DNA of 64,000 nt from Euborellia annulipes (lineage: Eukaryota; Arthropoda; Insecta; Dermaptera; Anisolabididae). Position numbers and translations under genes: made by a program. Location: contig JAKCPI010014127.1 of assembly GCA_023213315.1 (NCBI GenBank), positions 23,436 to 87,435 on the forward strand. The letters are read 5' to 3'. The notes beneath the pieces are model-generated. The model was given only the letters and a program-made list of their open reading frames with translations, was not told the DNA's origin and did not search any database. Each line of letters opens with the position of its first letter. Position 1 is the first letter of the stretch. Below, in pieces: positions 19,740 to 31,738 of the stretch.

Positions 19740-20540
19740 GTAGGAGAAATAAAATTTCCAAAACTCTGTCTGTCTTCATAATTTAAGTTCCAACTTAAGC
19801 GATATTGGAAAAAAAAATAATAGCTATGCTATAAAAAAAAAACTGTAAGGATAATTATCTAAAAAATTAAGGTCACACCCGATGGAACGAGGGAGGGGGG
19901 GGGCGCTCTAGTTTTAATCTCATCTACTTTTTGTGTTTTCTCGTTTTTAGAATTTAAATTTATTATTTTTATCCACTCAAAGATAGCGTTTCAGCCACAA
20001 AGCCTCCCATAGGAATTCCCCATGTTTATTATTGATTAAATAAATAGCCATATAAAATTTAAATGAACGGAACAGGAAGAAATAAACTCAAATAAAAGCT
20101 TTCTGAAATTTTAATCAATAATACACATGTTGATTTTAGACTTGTTCATTAATTAATCAGAGGGTCAATGGATACAATGATTTTATAGATATGGATAATG
20201 GAAAAGGTCCAGCGATCTCTCAAACCTAACTTTCTCATACAGAAGATATAAATAGATTCTTTTATAAGTTTTTTTTTCCTCTCAGTCCAGTACATCATTC
20301 AGTTAGAAGTAAAACTTAAAAGTTTCCTAATGTGTCTCTTGTGAGAGAAAGGAATAGAGAGAGCAAATGGCAATTTGTTGAAAAGCTAGAGGGAATAAAA
20401 AATTCATGTGATTTTTCTTCGCAATGTCAAATTGGTAGCTGGTGTTCTTTTCACAGTAAATCTTGAATTTAAATTAGAGTAAAGATTCTTAAAATGTAGT
20501 CAGCGGATTTGGGGGTTCGCGAAACAATTTAGCCAACAAA
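19740..20540. other. No gene recognised
   Basis: AT-rich DNA with a G-run at 19891-19901. No element ends or frames are recognised. A weak SINE A tail (GAATGGGGTCTAATGTGGCC) starts at 20563. Confidence 0.45.
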
Positions 20541-20951
20541 AAATTCCATTGATAATTAAGAATGGGGTCTAATGTGGCCCGGAGACGCCCGAATAAAAAT
20601 GATTAAAAATGATTGAGGGATCCACACGCCCGCACCAGGGACACACATTTCTTCCGGTTACTTATTTCGATCTACTGGGGGGCTTAACAGGCTTCATGGA
20701 TTATTGATCTACAGTATTTAGTGCGAAAATTGCATAAGCCTCAATTATTCTAAAAGTAAATTGTATAATAATTGGATCCAATTTAAACCTAACCTTTTAA
20801 TTTAATATTATTGCCAAACTTCTAATAGATGTCTTTGCCTAAATAATTAGCTATGTGGGGGAAATACAGTATGTGAAAAATGGTACTAATAGTTGAACTA
20901 CAATGGAATCTGGGATTTTCTTTTTTTGGCTTAGGCAACTCTGGCACTGAT

Positions 20952-21197
20952 TATGGCTGCGCAAAATAATCGATTAATTGATTATTTGGATTATTTTTCA
21001 CAATCGATTATTTGGGGAAAAAATCGATTATTTTTGGGGAAAATGGGTTTGAAAAGATCGGAAGAGACTCGTATCTAAAAAAAAAAAAATTTCTGCAGGG
21101 CTGCCAAAATTTCGCTTCCCTAAAAAGAAAAAAAAAAGGTATAATCGATGATTTTTTCCCATAATCGATTATTTTTTTCCATAATCGAATACCCCTA
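20952..21197. mobile_element. hAT-type element, AATCGATTATTT family
   Basis: The left end TATGGCTGCGCAAAATAATC resembles the end of the better-preserved 58988-59341 copy; the right end is ATAATCGAATACCCCTA. The body is rich in AATCGATTATTTTT. Flanks GCACTGAT and GCACTTAA match at 6 of 8 positions. Confidence 0.6.
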
Positions 21198-21205
21198 GCA
21201 CTTAA

Positions 21206-22500
21206 ATGGATATGTCTATTGTTTAAAATGAAATAACCCTTTAATATTTATTAATTCAAACAGCCGAAATTTTGATTTTTACTTTTTACCTAAATTATTA
21301 ATTTGTTTCGTCTATTTTATAAAATTTTTAAAATAAAATTTTAATTCTCCTTTTATAAAATGATCTTTTAATAATTTTTTATTATTTTTATATTTGCAAT
21401 TTCAAATCAATATTGAAAAAATAATAAAATTCTCCACCTTCAAAAACATCTGTTGCTAACAAAACGTATAAAAATAAAAAAAAAAGAACCAAATATCTCG
21501 TTATCCCTGGAAATTTTCTGAGTTTGACAAAACAAAGCGATATCAAAAATATAATAAATTTTAATGAAAGAAAATATAAAAGAAAGGAGAAAAAAAAAGA
21601 ATTCCGAACGTATGAACCTTATTTATTACATGTCAAGGAATGAACCCGGAAATCCGAAACGAATAGAGTGAAATGAACTCGATAATTTTTTTATTAAATA
21701 AAAAAAAAGGAGCATTTGTTATATGAAACATCGTTTGGGGTCTTGGAAAAAAGTATCGTAAAATATAATCTTAAAAAAAAAAAAAAAATAGAGTATATCA
21801 TTGATGTTTTAATATAAATATTGAATATTGAATTTGCATTTGGAATATAAACGACGCTATGCGATACTTCTTTTATTTGCTCTAGGAATCCGTATACTTA
21901 CATCTTAAATCCATCCAATCTATAATGCATCAAATTCATGCTGACTGTTTAGAAATTTTACAACTGCTCGCCTTCGGCGAGTTTAAAGTTTTAAATTTCC
22001 CTCTCTAACTTAAAGTTTTAAATTTTCCTCACTGACTCAACTTCCTCTGTCTCTGTCCAGTCAGCGAGAGAGAGTGGTAAAAAGAAACATAAAACGGAAG
22101 TCACTGGCTAGCGCTCTATATTATAGTATGATAAAAATGACGGATTTGTTTGGAAAAAAATTTCTTACTAATAAATTTTTTAGAAAATTCAAGAAAAAAG
22201 TTTGATTCCCCCGCGCAAGCAAAAGTTGAAATTTTCTTAAATTTTTTTTTACGTCATTTGATTGTTTAGTTTTTTCAATTTCATAAAATTAATTAAATAC
22301 ACACTCATACTCAACCGAATTCTGGCCAAAATTACTTTTTATTTATTATTACTAATTGATCATCCGATATTTATGTCTAATCTTGTTTTTATTTCCATCT
22401 ACTTCTTTTTATTTATTTAAGGAGAAAAGTTTGGATTAAATATTGATATAGGTGCATATTATTTAGTTTATTAAAAGAATAAACATTCCAATTTAATTTA
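21206..22500. other. No gene recognised
   Basis: AT-rich sequence. A small perfect hairpin CTCGCCTTCGGCGAG lies at 21968-21982 and TTTAAAGTTTTAAATTT words are tandemly repeated nearby (21982-22024). Neither has an assignable role. Confidence 0.45.
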
Positions 22501-22502
22501 AA

Positions 22503-22645
22503 GTAGGCTTATTCTCTTGCCTAGGCTCCAGGGTTCGCCTGGAGTCCCAAGCGAGAAAAATTTATTTCATTTGAATTTGCTCCCAATCTTTTGAAATAAA
22601 TAGTGATGGAGTCTTATTGGCTTTAGATGCCGAAAAAGACCTATA
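22503..22645 (+). repeat. SINE family A copy
   Basis: The head keeps CAGGGTTCGCCTGGAGTCCC (B-box region) and CAAGCGAGAAAAATTTATTT. The tail GGCTTTAGATGCCGAAAAAG matches the family A 3' domain. The A-box part is lost. Confidence 0.65.
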
Positions 22646-22649
22646 ACAA

Positions 22650-23268
22650 AAAAGTGTTGCGTGAGTGCCTATGCACCAGGCGCTTGCTATCTTTTCCCCT
22701 ACTCTCTTCTATTGTTTACTCTATGATTTATTGGTTTGAATTAATTTGTGCAAGAAATAAAAATAATCACAAGGGTTGAAAAGAGAAAGAAGACAACCAT
22801 TTTATTGGTTTGGAAAACTTTTTCCATTTGCTACCCTTGAAGTCATTTTATTGCATAAAATATTTTTCTTTTTGATCCAAAAAACAAAAAGTTTTTCCTA
22901 TATAACCTATTTGATTAATAATATTTTTACACTTTTTTAATTTAATTTTTTTTTAATAAAAGATGTTTTTTGCTAGAGAATCAGTCAAAGATGGGTTCTT
23001 TAATTAAATAAAGAGGAAGTTTTTTTAAGGTAATTTTATATATACCGGTAAATTAAAAAATCTCGATAAAAAAATATCGATAATAATTGCCATTAAAAAT
23101 GATATTAAGATAATAAATAAAACTAGTCCAAGAAAGTTTTATGATTATGAAGTTGAAAAGTCTCAGAAAAATTTTGGACTCCTTATTAATATTTAAATTA
23201 AATTTTTTCTATTTAAATATTGACGAAAAAAAGGTGCAGATCTGAAAAATGTAACAGAATCTTATATC
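22650..23268. other. No gene recognised
   Basis: AT-rich DNA without repeat ends or convincing frames. Confidence 0.45.
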
Positions 23269-23272
23269 GAAT

Positions 23273-23376
23273 TATAAGAAAACGTTTCGGCTTTATCTTA
23301 ATAATATCATTCACTCTCATAGGAACTGATGCATTATTTAAATAAAGCCGAAACGTTTTCCGATATTGATTTATTC
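23273..23376. ncRNA. Inverted GCCGAAACGTTTTC modules, decayed hammerhead-like
   Basis: AAAACGTTTCGGCTTTAT near the left is inverted as ATAAAGCCGAAACGTTTTCC at the right. The right arm has CTGATGC before the stem, one base off the hammerhead core. It has the same layout as the other Penelope-like palindromes but is decayed. Confidence 0.45.
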
Positions 23377-23379
23377 GAT

Positions 23380-24720
23380 ATCCACTTTCCTGTCTTATTT
23401 ACTTTTTTCTACTTATTTATTCGTTCTGTTTGCTATGAAATTTAGTATACAGTAACCCCTAGGAATTTTTTATTAAAAGTTTTTGAATAAACAATGAAAA
23501 ACAATTAATTGATTGTTAAGAAAAAGGACGCAAACAAATTTTTATTTTATTAATATCTTTTAAATTTTTTTAAAATTTGTTCTTCCATTTAATCAAACGG
23601 TTCCTAAATTATTTTAGGATGAAAAAATTAACGATAAAGTGGGTAGGGTTGGGTGGGGAACAACGAATTTAGGCCTATTTGTAAATAAATAAAATAAATA
23701 TTTTATTTTTTTTTTAATAATACCTGGGATAAAAAAATAATTTTATTTTAGAAATTAGCTAAAAAAAAACTGTTAGAATGATAGATATATAAAATAATCT
23801 TTCAATGTATGGATCTAAAACAAGACTGTAAAATTATACTGTATTTGTGTGTCTTTCATTAAATGTGTTTTAGGAAAAAAAAAAAAAACTCTTCCTGTTA
23901 AAATTTCATCAATTAAAATTGTAAAGAAATATATATAAACAAATAAAAGAAATTACTATTATATTAATACAATATAAAAATAATGTTGTTACGTCAGATT
24001 CAGGTGCTTTATATTTTTATGAGGCTCGAAAATAATTGGACCTGAACGACAAATGAAAGTCTATTTTGTTGATGTTTCTTACTTAAATACGTACAGTATA
24101 TTAAAAAAATATATTATAAATAAATAATAAACAAGTTCCAAAAATAACGTCCCGTAAAAAATAATTTTCTCTTAGTTTTCAAAATAATTTTTTTTTTTAC
24201 TTTAAAATTTTAATTAATGACACACCCAACTGAGTGCACGTAGGTTCGATTCCCAATATCTAGTGAAATTAAGATGGCAAATTAAAATATTGATGTTAAA
24301 ATATAATTTCTCAATGTAGGCCTATATAACAAAGAAGTGCCCTGAGATCCTCCTCCAGACCACAGGTGTAAAACCTAAGTATATATCCCCACCAAGAAGA
24401 TTCGTGTTCTAATCATACTTTGGAGGAAGGCGAAGGAAACTTACTATACGTCACTCTCTTGCATAAAGTTCTTATTGAATTTTATTAAAATTTTTCATTT
24501 TTACGCTTTTTTAAATTTATTTACTATTATTCTTATATATTATTTTTGGAACTAAAATATATTCTTCCTAAATATGTAGTAAAAATAATAAAATCATTAT
24601 ATCAGCTTTTCAAAAATATTTTACGTATCCAGATCAAGTCTTTATTAATTAGTAAGAAATCATATCAGATTTGGATCCGTGAAGAAAATTCATATAAATA
24701 ATGATTATTTATTTATTTAT
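23380..24720. other. No gene recognised; one tRNA-like B-box
   Basis: AT-rich. At 24240-24256 TAGGTTCGATTCCCAAT is a good B-box with a poor A-box upstream, so it may be a decayed SINE head. Otherwise nothing is recognised. Confidence 0.4.
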
Positions 24721-24742
24721 TTTAATATTTATTTGATAGGCA

Positions 24743-25598
24743 CAGGGCCGGCTCTAAGCAAAAGAAAACCAAGCAACTACTTGGAGCGACAAATGTTTAG
24801 GGGCGGCATTTTGCATTTGGTTTATTAATTGCTATTATGGGAGTTTTAGACCACATTTTGTATTAATTATTTATAAAATACTGTACAACGTTCGACTAGG
24901 CCTACTTATTTTGCGGTGGTTTTCAAGTAGGCCTACTGTGCATTTGCTACTACTCAAGTGAACTGACTTATTAATTGCAATAAAAATGTTTTCGGGTGTG
25001 GTGAGGTAGGGAGATTTGGACAATTGAGGTGATTACCCTCCCCCACCCCCCCCCCTTCTCGCAAATGAATAAATTTTTTTATAATTACTAGCAGCATTTA
25101 AATTTAAAATATTAATTCTAAATTTCTTTCTCCATTTTATTTGTGCCCAGGTGTTTGTTATATTTTTTTTGCCATCTGTAGAATTTAATTTTATTTATAA
25201 ATTTTAAATATCATTTATTCATAATATACAGTATAAATACAATGGAGAATTGGAGGTATCAGCCAAATCGGGATTGTCCAGGTTAACAAATATACAATGT
25301 TACCTCCAATTCTCCATTGTAATCACATCACAGCCACAACCTCAATATCATCTACAGTATAAATATTTAAAAAAATCACCAAATTATGATAATTGAATAA
25401 TAACTTATATGAATTTTATAAAAACTCGCCATCTGCCGGGTTCGAGAGGTTAGTGACAAATTTCAATATTGATAACTTTTAAAGTCAAGGGATATGTACT
25501 CGGATCCGAGGCTCTCTGATAAATATTTATTTGTCATTAATCATACTCTAACCTTCTAGCCGAAAAAATATCTTAATAAAAGGCTCGGGCCGGCCCTG
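24743..25598. mobile_element. hAT-type element (CAGGGCCGGCTC ends), old
   Basis: Termini CAGGGCCGGCTC and GGGCCGGCCCTG are inverted. Flanks GATAGGCA and GATACCCA match at 6 of 8 positions. The 856-bp body has no transposase frame and contains a later 80-bp mini-MITE. Confidence 0.7.
25240..25319. mobile_element. 80-bp mini-MITE
   Basis: CAATGGAGAATTGGAGGTA at the left is perfectly inverted at the right (TACCTCCAATTCTCCATTG), flanked by TA at 25238-25239 and 25320-25321. The loop is about 42 bases. It is nested in the hAT-type element. Confidence 0.7.
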
Positions 25599-25606
25599 GA
25601 TACCCA

Positions 25607-26800
25607 AAATATATTTTGTTAATAGCTGATATATTCTATGCAAATCTAATATGTTAAATTTTTATATTTTAGAATAGATTGACTAGTATATATAGAGATA
25701 TATAAAATAAGAAATGGATGACCAAAAACAATTTCCTCCAATTTACTAACTAACTCATCATATTTATTCTAGTTGTAAAATTTGTTTAAAAAAAATTATT
25801 TTTTGTAAGAGCAAGATGATCGGCCTGAAGAAAAAAATAAATAAATAATCAGACAATATACAAAATTATTTTATAATAATATTTATTTTGATTTCAGATT
25901 TATTTCAAAGAATGATAATAAGATGAGAAGAATATTAAAAAATATGTAGGATATAGGTAGGAGAAAGTAATAAGAGTGTGATAAAAAATTTAGAATTTTT
26001 ATAATGTGAACAAGAAAAGAAAAAAATATTTTCATGAATATTGTAAATAATAAAATAAATTGTAGAACTCTGATTATTTTTTATGCGAGAAATTATAATA
26101 TTATTGTAATTTTATGGAATTGTCTAGTAAGTATTTATATCATATATTTATATATAATATACCAGGTATAGCTAAAATAAATATTATTTTTTTAAATCAG
26201 GGACCAGAATAATTTGGAATTATTTTCTGGGATATAACAAGATTCTCTTTTTTTTTCTAGTACTTTTTATTTTCAATATTCGCCGATCTTCTTGCTAAAA
26301 TCTTTTAAAGAATCCATCAGAAAAAAAAATGTTAAGGAAGAAGTTTTTAATGTTCCATCAGTGGCTTTTAGAAAGATGACATCTATCAAATGAAAATATC
26401 AAATAAATAAAATTTGTGGCGTTACAAATTATTTATTTATTTCATATCCTGATTTTAATCATTTTTTTATTTTTTTATTTAAGACAGGTAGGTATATTTT
26501 TGCTCTCAAACCTTTTATATTATAGTACAATAATTAGTATAGTATTTTATTACACCCAGAATCTAAATATATGTTGACACAAAAATCTGGTGCAACCAGT
26601 CACACCAGATTTTTATATTTAGCTGAGAGAAAATAATTTCGTAGTTAATATACCATTGGTAAATAATAAATACATTCCATTATTCACTGAATTGATAACC
26701 TATGTATTTAGTATGCCTAGGTAAAATATTAGGATAAATTTATTTATTTATAAATGAATAAAAATAATTTAAGCTAAAAGAATGGGTTTAATTATTAATT
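25607..26800. other. No gene recognised
   Basis: Very AT-rich. Holds only a short fragment of the D 5' palindrome at 26577-26615. Confidence 0.45.
26577..26615. repeat. Family D 5' palindrome, miniature
   Basis: AAAAATCTGGTGCAACC and GTCACACCAGATTTTT form a collapsed version of the 90-bp D palindrome, with the centre deleted. Confidence 0.65.
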
Positions 26801-26805
26801 TATTT

Positions 26806-27215
26806 TAATTATAATGGCGCTCCGATTAAACCCGACGCCCACCCTTCCCGTTGTAGCAAAAGTCCTAGTGGGTACTTTTTTAATAATCGCTTCAGAACCG
26901 ATAAAGACCATGGTGAGGGGAAAGAGAGAGATGGAATTTGGAATACGTCATCATCCCCTCTCTCCATTCTATTTGCAGAAACTCAATCTCCAGCTGAAAT
27001 TCATCTTCATCTATTTTGATTGGTCAAGATCCTACCTTCCAAAGAGCCCTATTCTCTTAATAGGGAGATGCACAACGCCCCCTGGTTCAGTGGTCAAGCT
27101 GACTCCGTACTGATTACATCATTTCCGCGTTAGTTTGTGTCAGTGTATATATCCAACATGGCGCCCACCTGATGGCACGATGCTGTTCCTTTGGCTTTCC
27201 ACCTTAGTTTTAAAG
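26806..27215 (+). promoter_or_regulatory. Candidate promoter and non-coding first exon
   Basis: A less AT-rich, apparently single-copy island. It has ATTGGTCA (inverted CCAAT-like) at 27019-27026, an arthropod-type initiator TCAGT at 27140-27144, and ATCCAACATGGCGCCCACC at 27151-27169, like the ATGGCG element common at transcription starts. That ATG opens only a four-codon frame. A donor AAAG|GTATTT at 27215/27216 could end the exon. The plus ORF 26814-27113 has no recognisable domain. Both promoter and exon are inference. Confidence 0.35.
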
Positions 27216-27339
27216 GTATTTTACATTTTATTTTCAAATCGTTGATTAAATTTAAATAAAATAAGATAAATAAGCAAACTGAAATATATTTTATAATTAA
27301 TATTTTACATTTATATGTACAAATATTATTTAACATTCG

Positions 27340-28300
27340 ATTGATCTGCCAAGCTCTACGCTCTCATTTTTTCTACAAAGAATATAAAAAATAACAATCG
27401 GGATTTTTCGTTAACTAATTATTTCATTAACTTAAATTATTAGACATATTATTAATATTAATGAAAGCCCTCTTCGGTCTATTACTTAATGTTTACCGGC
27501 TTACGAAAATCCCATCCTGTAACCAAAATTGCTAATAGGTGCCATAGTAGATCTCCCTACCAGTGTTATCTCTACTGTCCATATTTATTTTAAAACATCT
27601 TTTTTCTAAAATTCTCTCTCTTTTGATAGTGGACTATTCTCTCTCTCTTATTTCTCTTGCCGACTCTCTCCTCACAGAATTTATTCCCAATTTACTATTT
27701 AGTCTTTCCTTCGTATAATATATTTTTTATACTAGAATATAAAACCCGGACAAAACTTGTTCAGACAAGTAGAACCTCCCTATTCAATACATACCCGAAT
27801 ATTTTAAATTCTTTTAAAAAATAGTAATATATTTTTTCAAGACATTTTCACGATAAACTCGCATTAAATTTTATTTTAAATATTCATTTAGTATTATTAG
27901 ATATAGGCCAAGATATCCGAGTTTTGAGAGCATAATCAGAATGTCTTTGCTATGTCATTACCATAGATTGTAATGGAGATTATTTTTTGATAATTTATAA
28001 GATTAATAGAAGTTCTTAAATTTTTACTGATATTGTGATCTAGAGTAGGGCCTATATGCCAAAAAAGATTTATTTTCCTCAGCTAGACCCCACCTCCACT
28101 CGCAGAGCATTAGAGGAGAGAATTCGCAACCAGGCGAGAGAGAAATGCATAGGCCATAGTAGAATACTCTCTGTCTGTACGAGAGAACTGACCTGCTCAA
28201 TATCTATCCCCTCCACTCGCTTCACTCTTCCCCTTAAAATCTTCTGACCGATTAGAGTTCTTTTTCTAATGCGGGCTCGCTCTCTGTAGGCCTACACACC
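27340..28300. other. No gene recognised; less AT-rich stretch
   Basis: 28040-28290 is notably less AT-rich and pyrimidine-rich (CTCGCAGAGC, GAGAGAACTGACC), possibly regulatory or UTR, but it has no supported exon. Confidence 0.4.
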
Positions 28301-28308
28301 ATTAATAC

Positions 28309-28570
28309 CAAGGGCGGATACAAGGGGGGCGGTAAAGGGGTAATTACCCTCCCCCCCCGAGATTTGAAAAAAATACCTTTTTTTCGCAAAAAATTTATTT
28401 TTAATGTAAAAAAAATTAATTAATACTTAAAAATTTAATTTTTATTTATATTCTGCCAAACAAGTACAGAATGCGCCTTTAAATTACCGAAATTAAGAAA
28501 AAATAGTGTGCTGTGCGACGAGTCACACCAGATCACCCCCCCCCGAGAAACACCTCTGGATCCGCCCTTG
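28309..28570. mobile_element. hAT-type element, CAAGGGCGGAT family, intact copy
   Basis: Termini CAAGGGCGGATACAAGGG and CTGGATCCGCCCTTG with perfect 8-bp duplications ATTAATAC (28301-28308, 28571-28578). At 262 bp it is the uninterrupted reference for 14225-14808, in the opposite orientation. It includes the GACGAGTCACACCAGAT module shared with family D. Confidence 0.9.
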
Positions 28571-28789
28571 ATTAATACACCCCATACTACAATGCTACTA
28601 ACCAGCCCTCTGGCTTTTTTACACTATCTTCGGGTTTCCTTTTATAAATTTGAATTTAGAGACCAACGTTGGTAAATGAAAGAAGACAACTTTTTAATTT
28701 TACATTTTCTAGTCTCACATGAGTTTTATTTGATAATTATGCCATTTTTAGAATATTTAACTAGCTTGCTAATAAAGAAAATATATACG

Positions 28790-28978
28790 GTATTTTTTTT
28801 TTTTCAATTTTTAAGAAAAATTAGTCTTTTCGGTAGCTAAAGCCATTTAGACTGATAATCTTAATGACGATATTTATAAGGTCCAGACACATTTATTTAT
28901 ATAATTTGATTTTTAAATGATTTACATAAATATTCATCGGACAGCCTTGGAATCCGAACCCGCATCCTTTCCATTTCA
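28790..28978 (-). repeat. SINE family B, decayed copy
   Basis: AGTCTTTTCGGTAGCTAAAG (tail) to CATCGGACAGCCTTGGAATC and CCGAACCCGC (B-box) follow family B on the minus strand. The head beyond the B-box is lost. Confidence 0.6.
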
Positions 28979-28984
28979 TCCTTC

Positions 28985-29135
28985 CATTTTTTTTTTTTTT
29001 TCTGCAACTGAGGCCATTTAGGGGTTACAACTCATTATATTTAATTTTTAATATACCGATGGTTATCGAGGGACGTTCCACACACTGATTCCTCACGGTT
29101 ACCCACCCAGGTTTCGACGCGTTTGGCATTGCTTA
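28985..29135 (-). repeat. SINE-like fragment
   Basis: A T-run then CTGCAACTGAGGCCATTTAG is the shared SINE 3' domain on the minus strand. The rest does not follow family A or B. Confidence 0.4.
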
Positions 29136-29149
29136 TTGTTCCGTACATA

Positions 29150-29735
29150 ATTCAAGATGTAAAATTTATGAATATAGAAAAATATTTATATTTTGTTACC
29201 AGGGCAATTATCTTATCTTTACTATAAAGTACAAGAATAAAGTGTGCTTCAAAGAATTTTTTAGAGCAAATGAGGAGATACATACATTTTTTTTTTTTTT
29301 AGAAAAAAACATTCACGCTTTTTTTTCTCATTCACACAGTCTTTTCGGCAACTTAGGCCATTTAAGACTTTAAACGATACCCATTATTGATTAATGTACA
29401 TATTGGGGTCCAGGCATTCTTATTTAAGCCATTTGGTATCCAAATGCCTTAAATAAAATCATCGGACTGCCTGGGGTCCGAACCCGCGATGCGTCGCTTC
29501 TTCGGTCGCGACGTTCGGTATAGAAGGTAGACACTCTACCAATTACTACCAAGCCCCGCGGGCGAGATACATTTTAAAAAGCATCTAAAAAATTATTTAA
29601 AAAAAATTTTAATCAAAATTGTTAAAGTCACTTTTGAGAAAATCCAAAAATACTAAAAAAGTACGTCAGTAAAGTACTAGTACTGTTTGTCCGATTTTAT
29701 TTAAAAGCTTCGTGTTCCCTTGCTAGGCGCCACGG
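29150..29735 (+). mobile_element. Family D middle segment (D4), split by a SINE
   Basis: ATTCAAGATGTAAAATTTATG, TTTATATTTTGTTACC and, after the SINE, TTTTAAAAAGCATC and GTACGTCAGTAAAGTACTAG follow D2. The 5' palindrome and 3' end are missing. Confidence 0.7.
29284..29563 (-). repeat. tRNA-derived SINE, family B, full copy with target duplication
   Basis: On the minus strand: head GCCCGCGGGGCTTGGTAGTA with an A-box, B-box GCGGGTTCGGACCCC, CAGTCCGATGATTTTATTTA, the palindrome GCCATTTGGATACCAAATGG, the 3' domain AAATGGCCTAAGTTGCCGAA and an A-rich tail. The 9-bp GAGATACAT is duplicated at 29275-29283 and 29564-29572, splitting a D element. An extra CGACCGAAGAAGCGACG in the head is specific to this copy. 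Confidence 0.85.
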
Positions 29736-29904
29736 CTAGTTTACCGGTATATAAAATTGACTAGAGCAAAAAAGGTAAATCACACCTAACTAAAAGAAAC
29801 GAAAATCGCCGAAAAAACTAAAAAAAAAAAAAAAAGAAAAACCCATTAAAAAAACCGGGTTTTTTCCAGCTCTGTTCGTGTGTGTGTTCAAATCTATTTC
29901 GACA

Positions 29905-30017
29905 CAAAAAAAATCTGGTAAACAAGTACAAAATGCAACTTCAAATTACAAAAAATAAGAGAAAGTTTTGTGTACTGTGGGACCAGCCCCCCGAAATCTC
30001 CTCTGGATCCGCCCTTG
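29905..30017. repeat. Truncated CAAGGGCGGATCC-family element
   Basis: TCTGGTAAACAAGTACAAAA, GAGAAAGTTTTGTGTACTGT and the end CTCTGGATCCGCCCTTG match the family at 28309-28570. The opposite end is missing. Confidence 0.6.
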
Positions 30018-30019
30018 GC

Positions 30020-30866
30020 CGAGATTTTTAATTAATAAAATGGAGAAAAAAAGTAAAATATTTATTTTCAATTACATAATTGTTTGAGCAAATAATACCG
30101 TTTCAATTAATTATTGATAATATCATCCGGCCTTGATTGCACAGGGGTCGAAAGATAAATAAAGAGGAAGGAGAAGGGAAATGGGATGCTTCAAATGCCA
30201 AGGTATCTTCACTTCTCTCAGCATCCCGTTGTCTCTTGGTTATATAACAAATACTTGAAATTATTATATTATTAATAAGTATCTCTCATCATCCAAGCAA
30301 ATCAAATTGATTTGTTTCCCGTTTTCATTGCACTTGAGATCATTTTGTTCGTTTATTTGCTTTTTTTTTTTTATTTTTATATTTTTAAGTCCTGTTATAT
30401 CGAAAAGAATAAAAAAAAGGGCAATTATTTTTTTTATTTCATTCTTTAAAAATGACGATTGAATGAACATTTATTTCTTATTTGGTACAATTGAGAGAGA
30501 AAATTATCCCAGGCTCAAAATTATACTCTTTTAAAAAATTATAAATTTTTTTATACTAATTAATTGAGATATAACTTATGTTAGAGTTAGAACTCTATAA
30601 CCTGAAATCAGAGATTAATTGAAGCATGAAATTTCGAATATTATTTCTAAGCTAATATAGGGGTCAGAGTTATGGGTGCTAAACAGTGTTATAAAAATTA
30701 AACATTCAGTGATTACCAGGAAAATATCTAGACTTCACCCAGCCATGACATCAATTTTAACTAAATAAAATAATAGGCCTAATTAAAAATCATTATTTGC
30801 GAGTATTATTAATGGAGGAATTTATTTGTCAAGGATTGCCATACTGATTTTATTATTATTTCAATA
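30020..30866. other. No gene recognised
   Basis: AT-rich sequence only. Confidence 0.45.
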
Positions 30867-30874
30867 TTATTTAT

Positions 30875-31275
30875 TAGAAACCGATCGAATATTCGGTTTC
30901 GGTTACGGTTTCGGCCAGTTTCGGCCAAAAATCATGGTTTCGGCCGTAGTTTCGGCCAAAAAGTGGCCGAACCTTTCGGCCGGCCGAAATCAGAGTCTGA
31001 AAAAATGGGATGAGACTCGCATGCAAAAAAAAAAAAAAAAAAGGTCAAATAATTTGCTCTTGAGGGAGAAAAAAATTTTAGTCTCCCTAAAAAAAAGGTA
31101 AAATGATTTTCACGGAGGGAAAAAAAAAAATTCAAAAAAAAAAAAGTAAAATGAAAAAAAAATTTTTATAGGAAATACAAGTTTCGGTTTCGGTTACGGT
31201 TTCGGCCGAAACTAAGGTTGAGGCCGAATATTCGGTTTCGGTTTCGGCTGAAAATCTTGTTTCGGTCGGACCCTA
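30875..31275. mobile_element. hAT-type element, TTTCGG-rich family, copy 1
   Basis: Ends TAGAAACCGATCGAATATTC and GTTTCGGTCGGACCCTA, with perfect 8-bp duplications TTATTTAT (30867-30874, 31276-31283). Both sub-ends carry runs of GGTTTCGGTTACGGTTTCGG. About 400 bp; nearly identical to 40035-40433. Confidence 0.87.
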
Positions 31276-31289
31276 TTATTTATTAAAAA

Positions 31290-31735
31290 AAAACATGTTT
31301 AACTAGTATTTTATTTTAATCCATAATCCCCTGTTTTATCTACAATCACAGGCTCATTCACTTATATGAGTGCGATGTACATGAACCGGCAAACCCGGAT
31401 TCTTCTTTGATTTCACTCACCTTTTCATTAGGAGGCATTCTTTTAGAAAAATTTCATAGCTGTGACAGGAAAATAACTAACTTTTGATCCCTAGAAATTT
31501 TATTTAATCAATTTTAAAAAAAATCATTTGATCACGAGGAATTGAAAGCTTATCAACATTTTTTAAATATATATGTATATTTATGATTTCCTCCCACCTT
31601 CCCCTCCCTCTACCCTTGAAGACTGAAAAAAATTATGTTTAATAAAATTAATGTATCTTATGTGAATATTTTGTCTCCCTAGATGATTATTTTCATTTCA
31701 AATATTTTTTCTATTTTTAATTTAATAAAATTCAA
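31290..31735. other. No gene recognised
   Basis: AT-rich DNA immediately upstream of the candidate promoter island. Confidence 0.4.
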
Positions 31736-31738
31736 CAA

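Noticed and set aside
30875..31275. Telomere-like TTTCGG repeats
   Set aside because: The words are short, in mixed orientation and confined to an element with inverted ends and 8-bp duplications.
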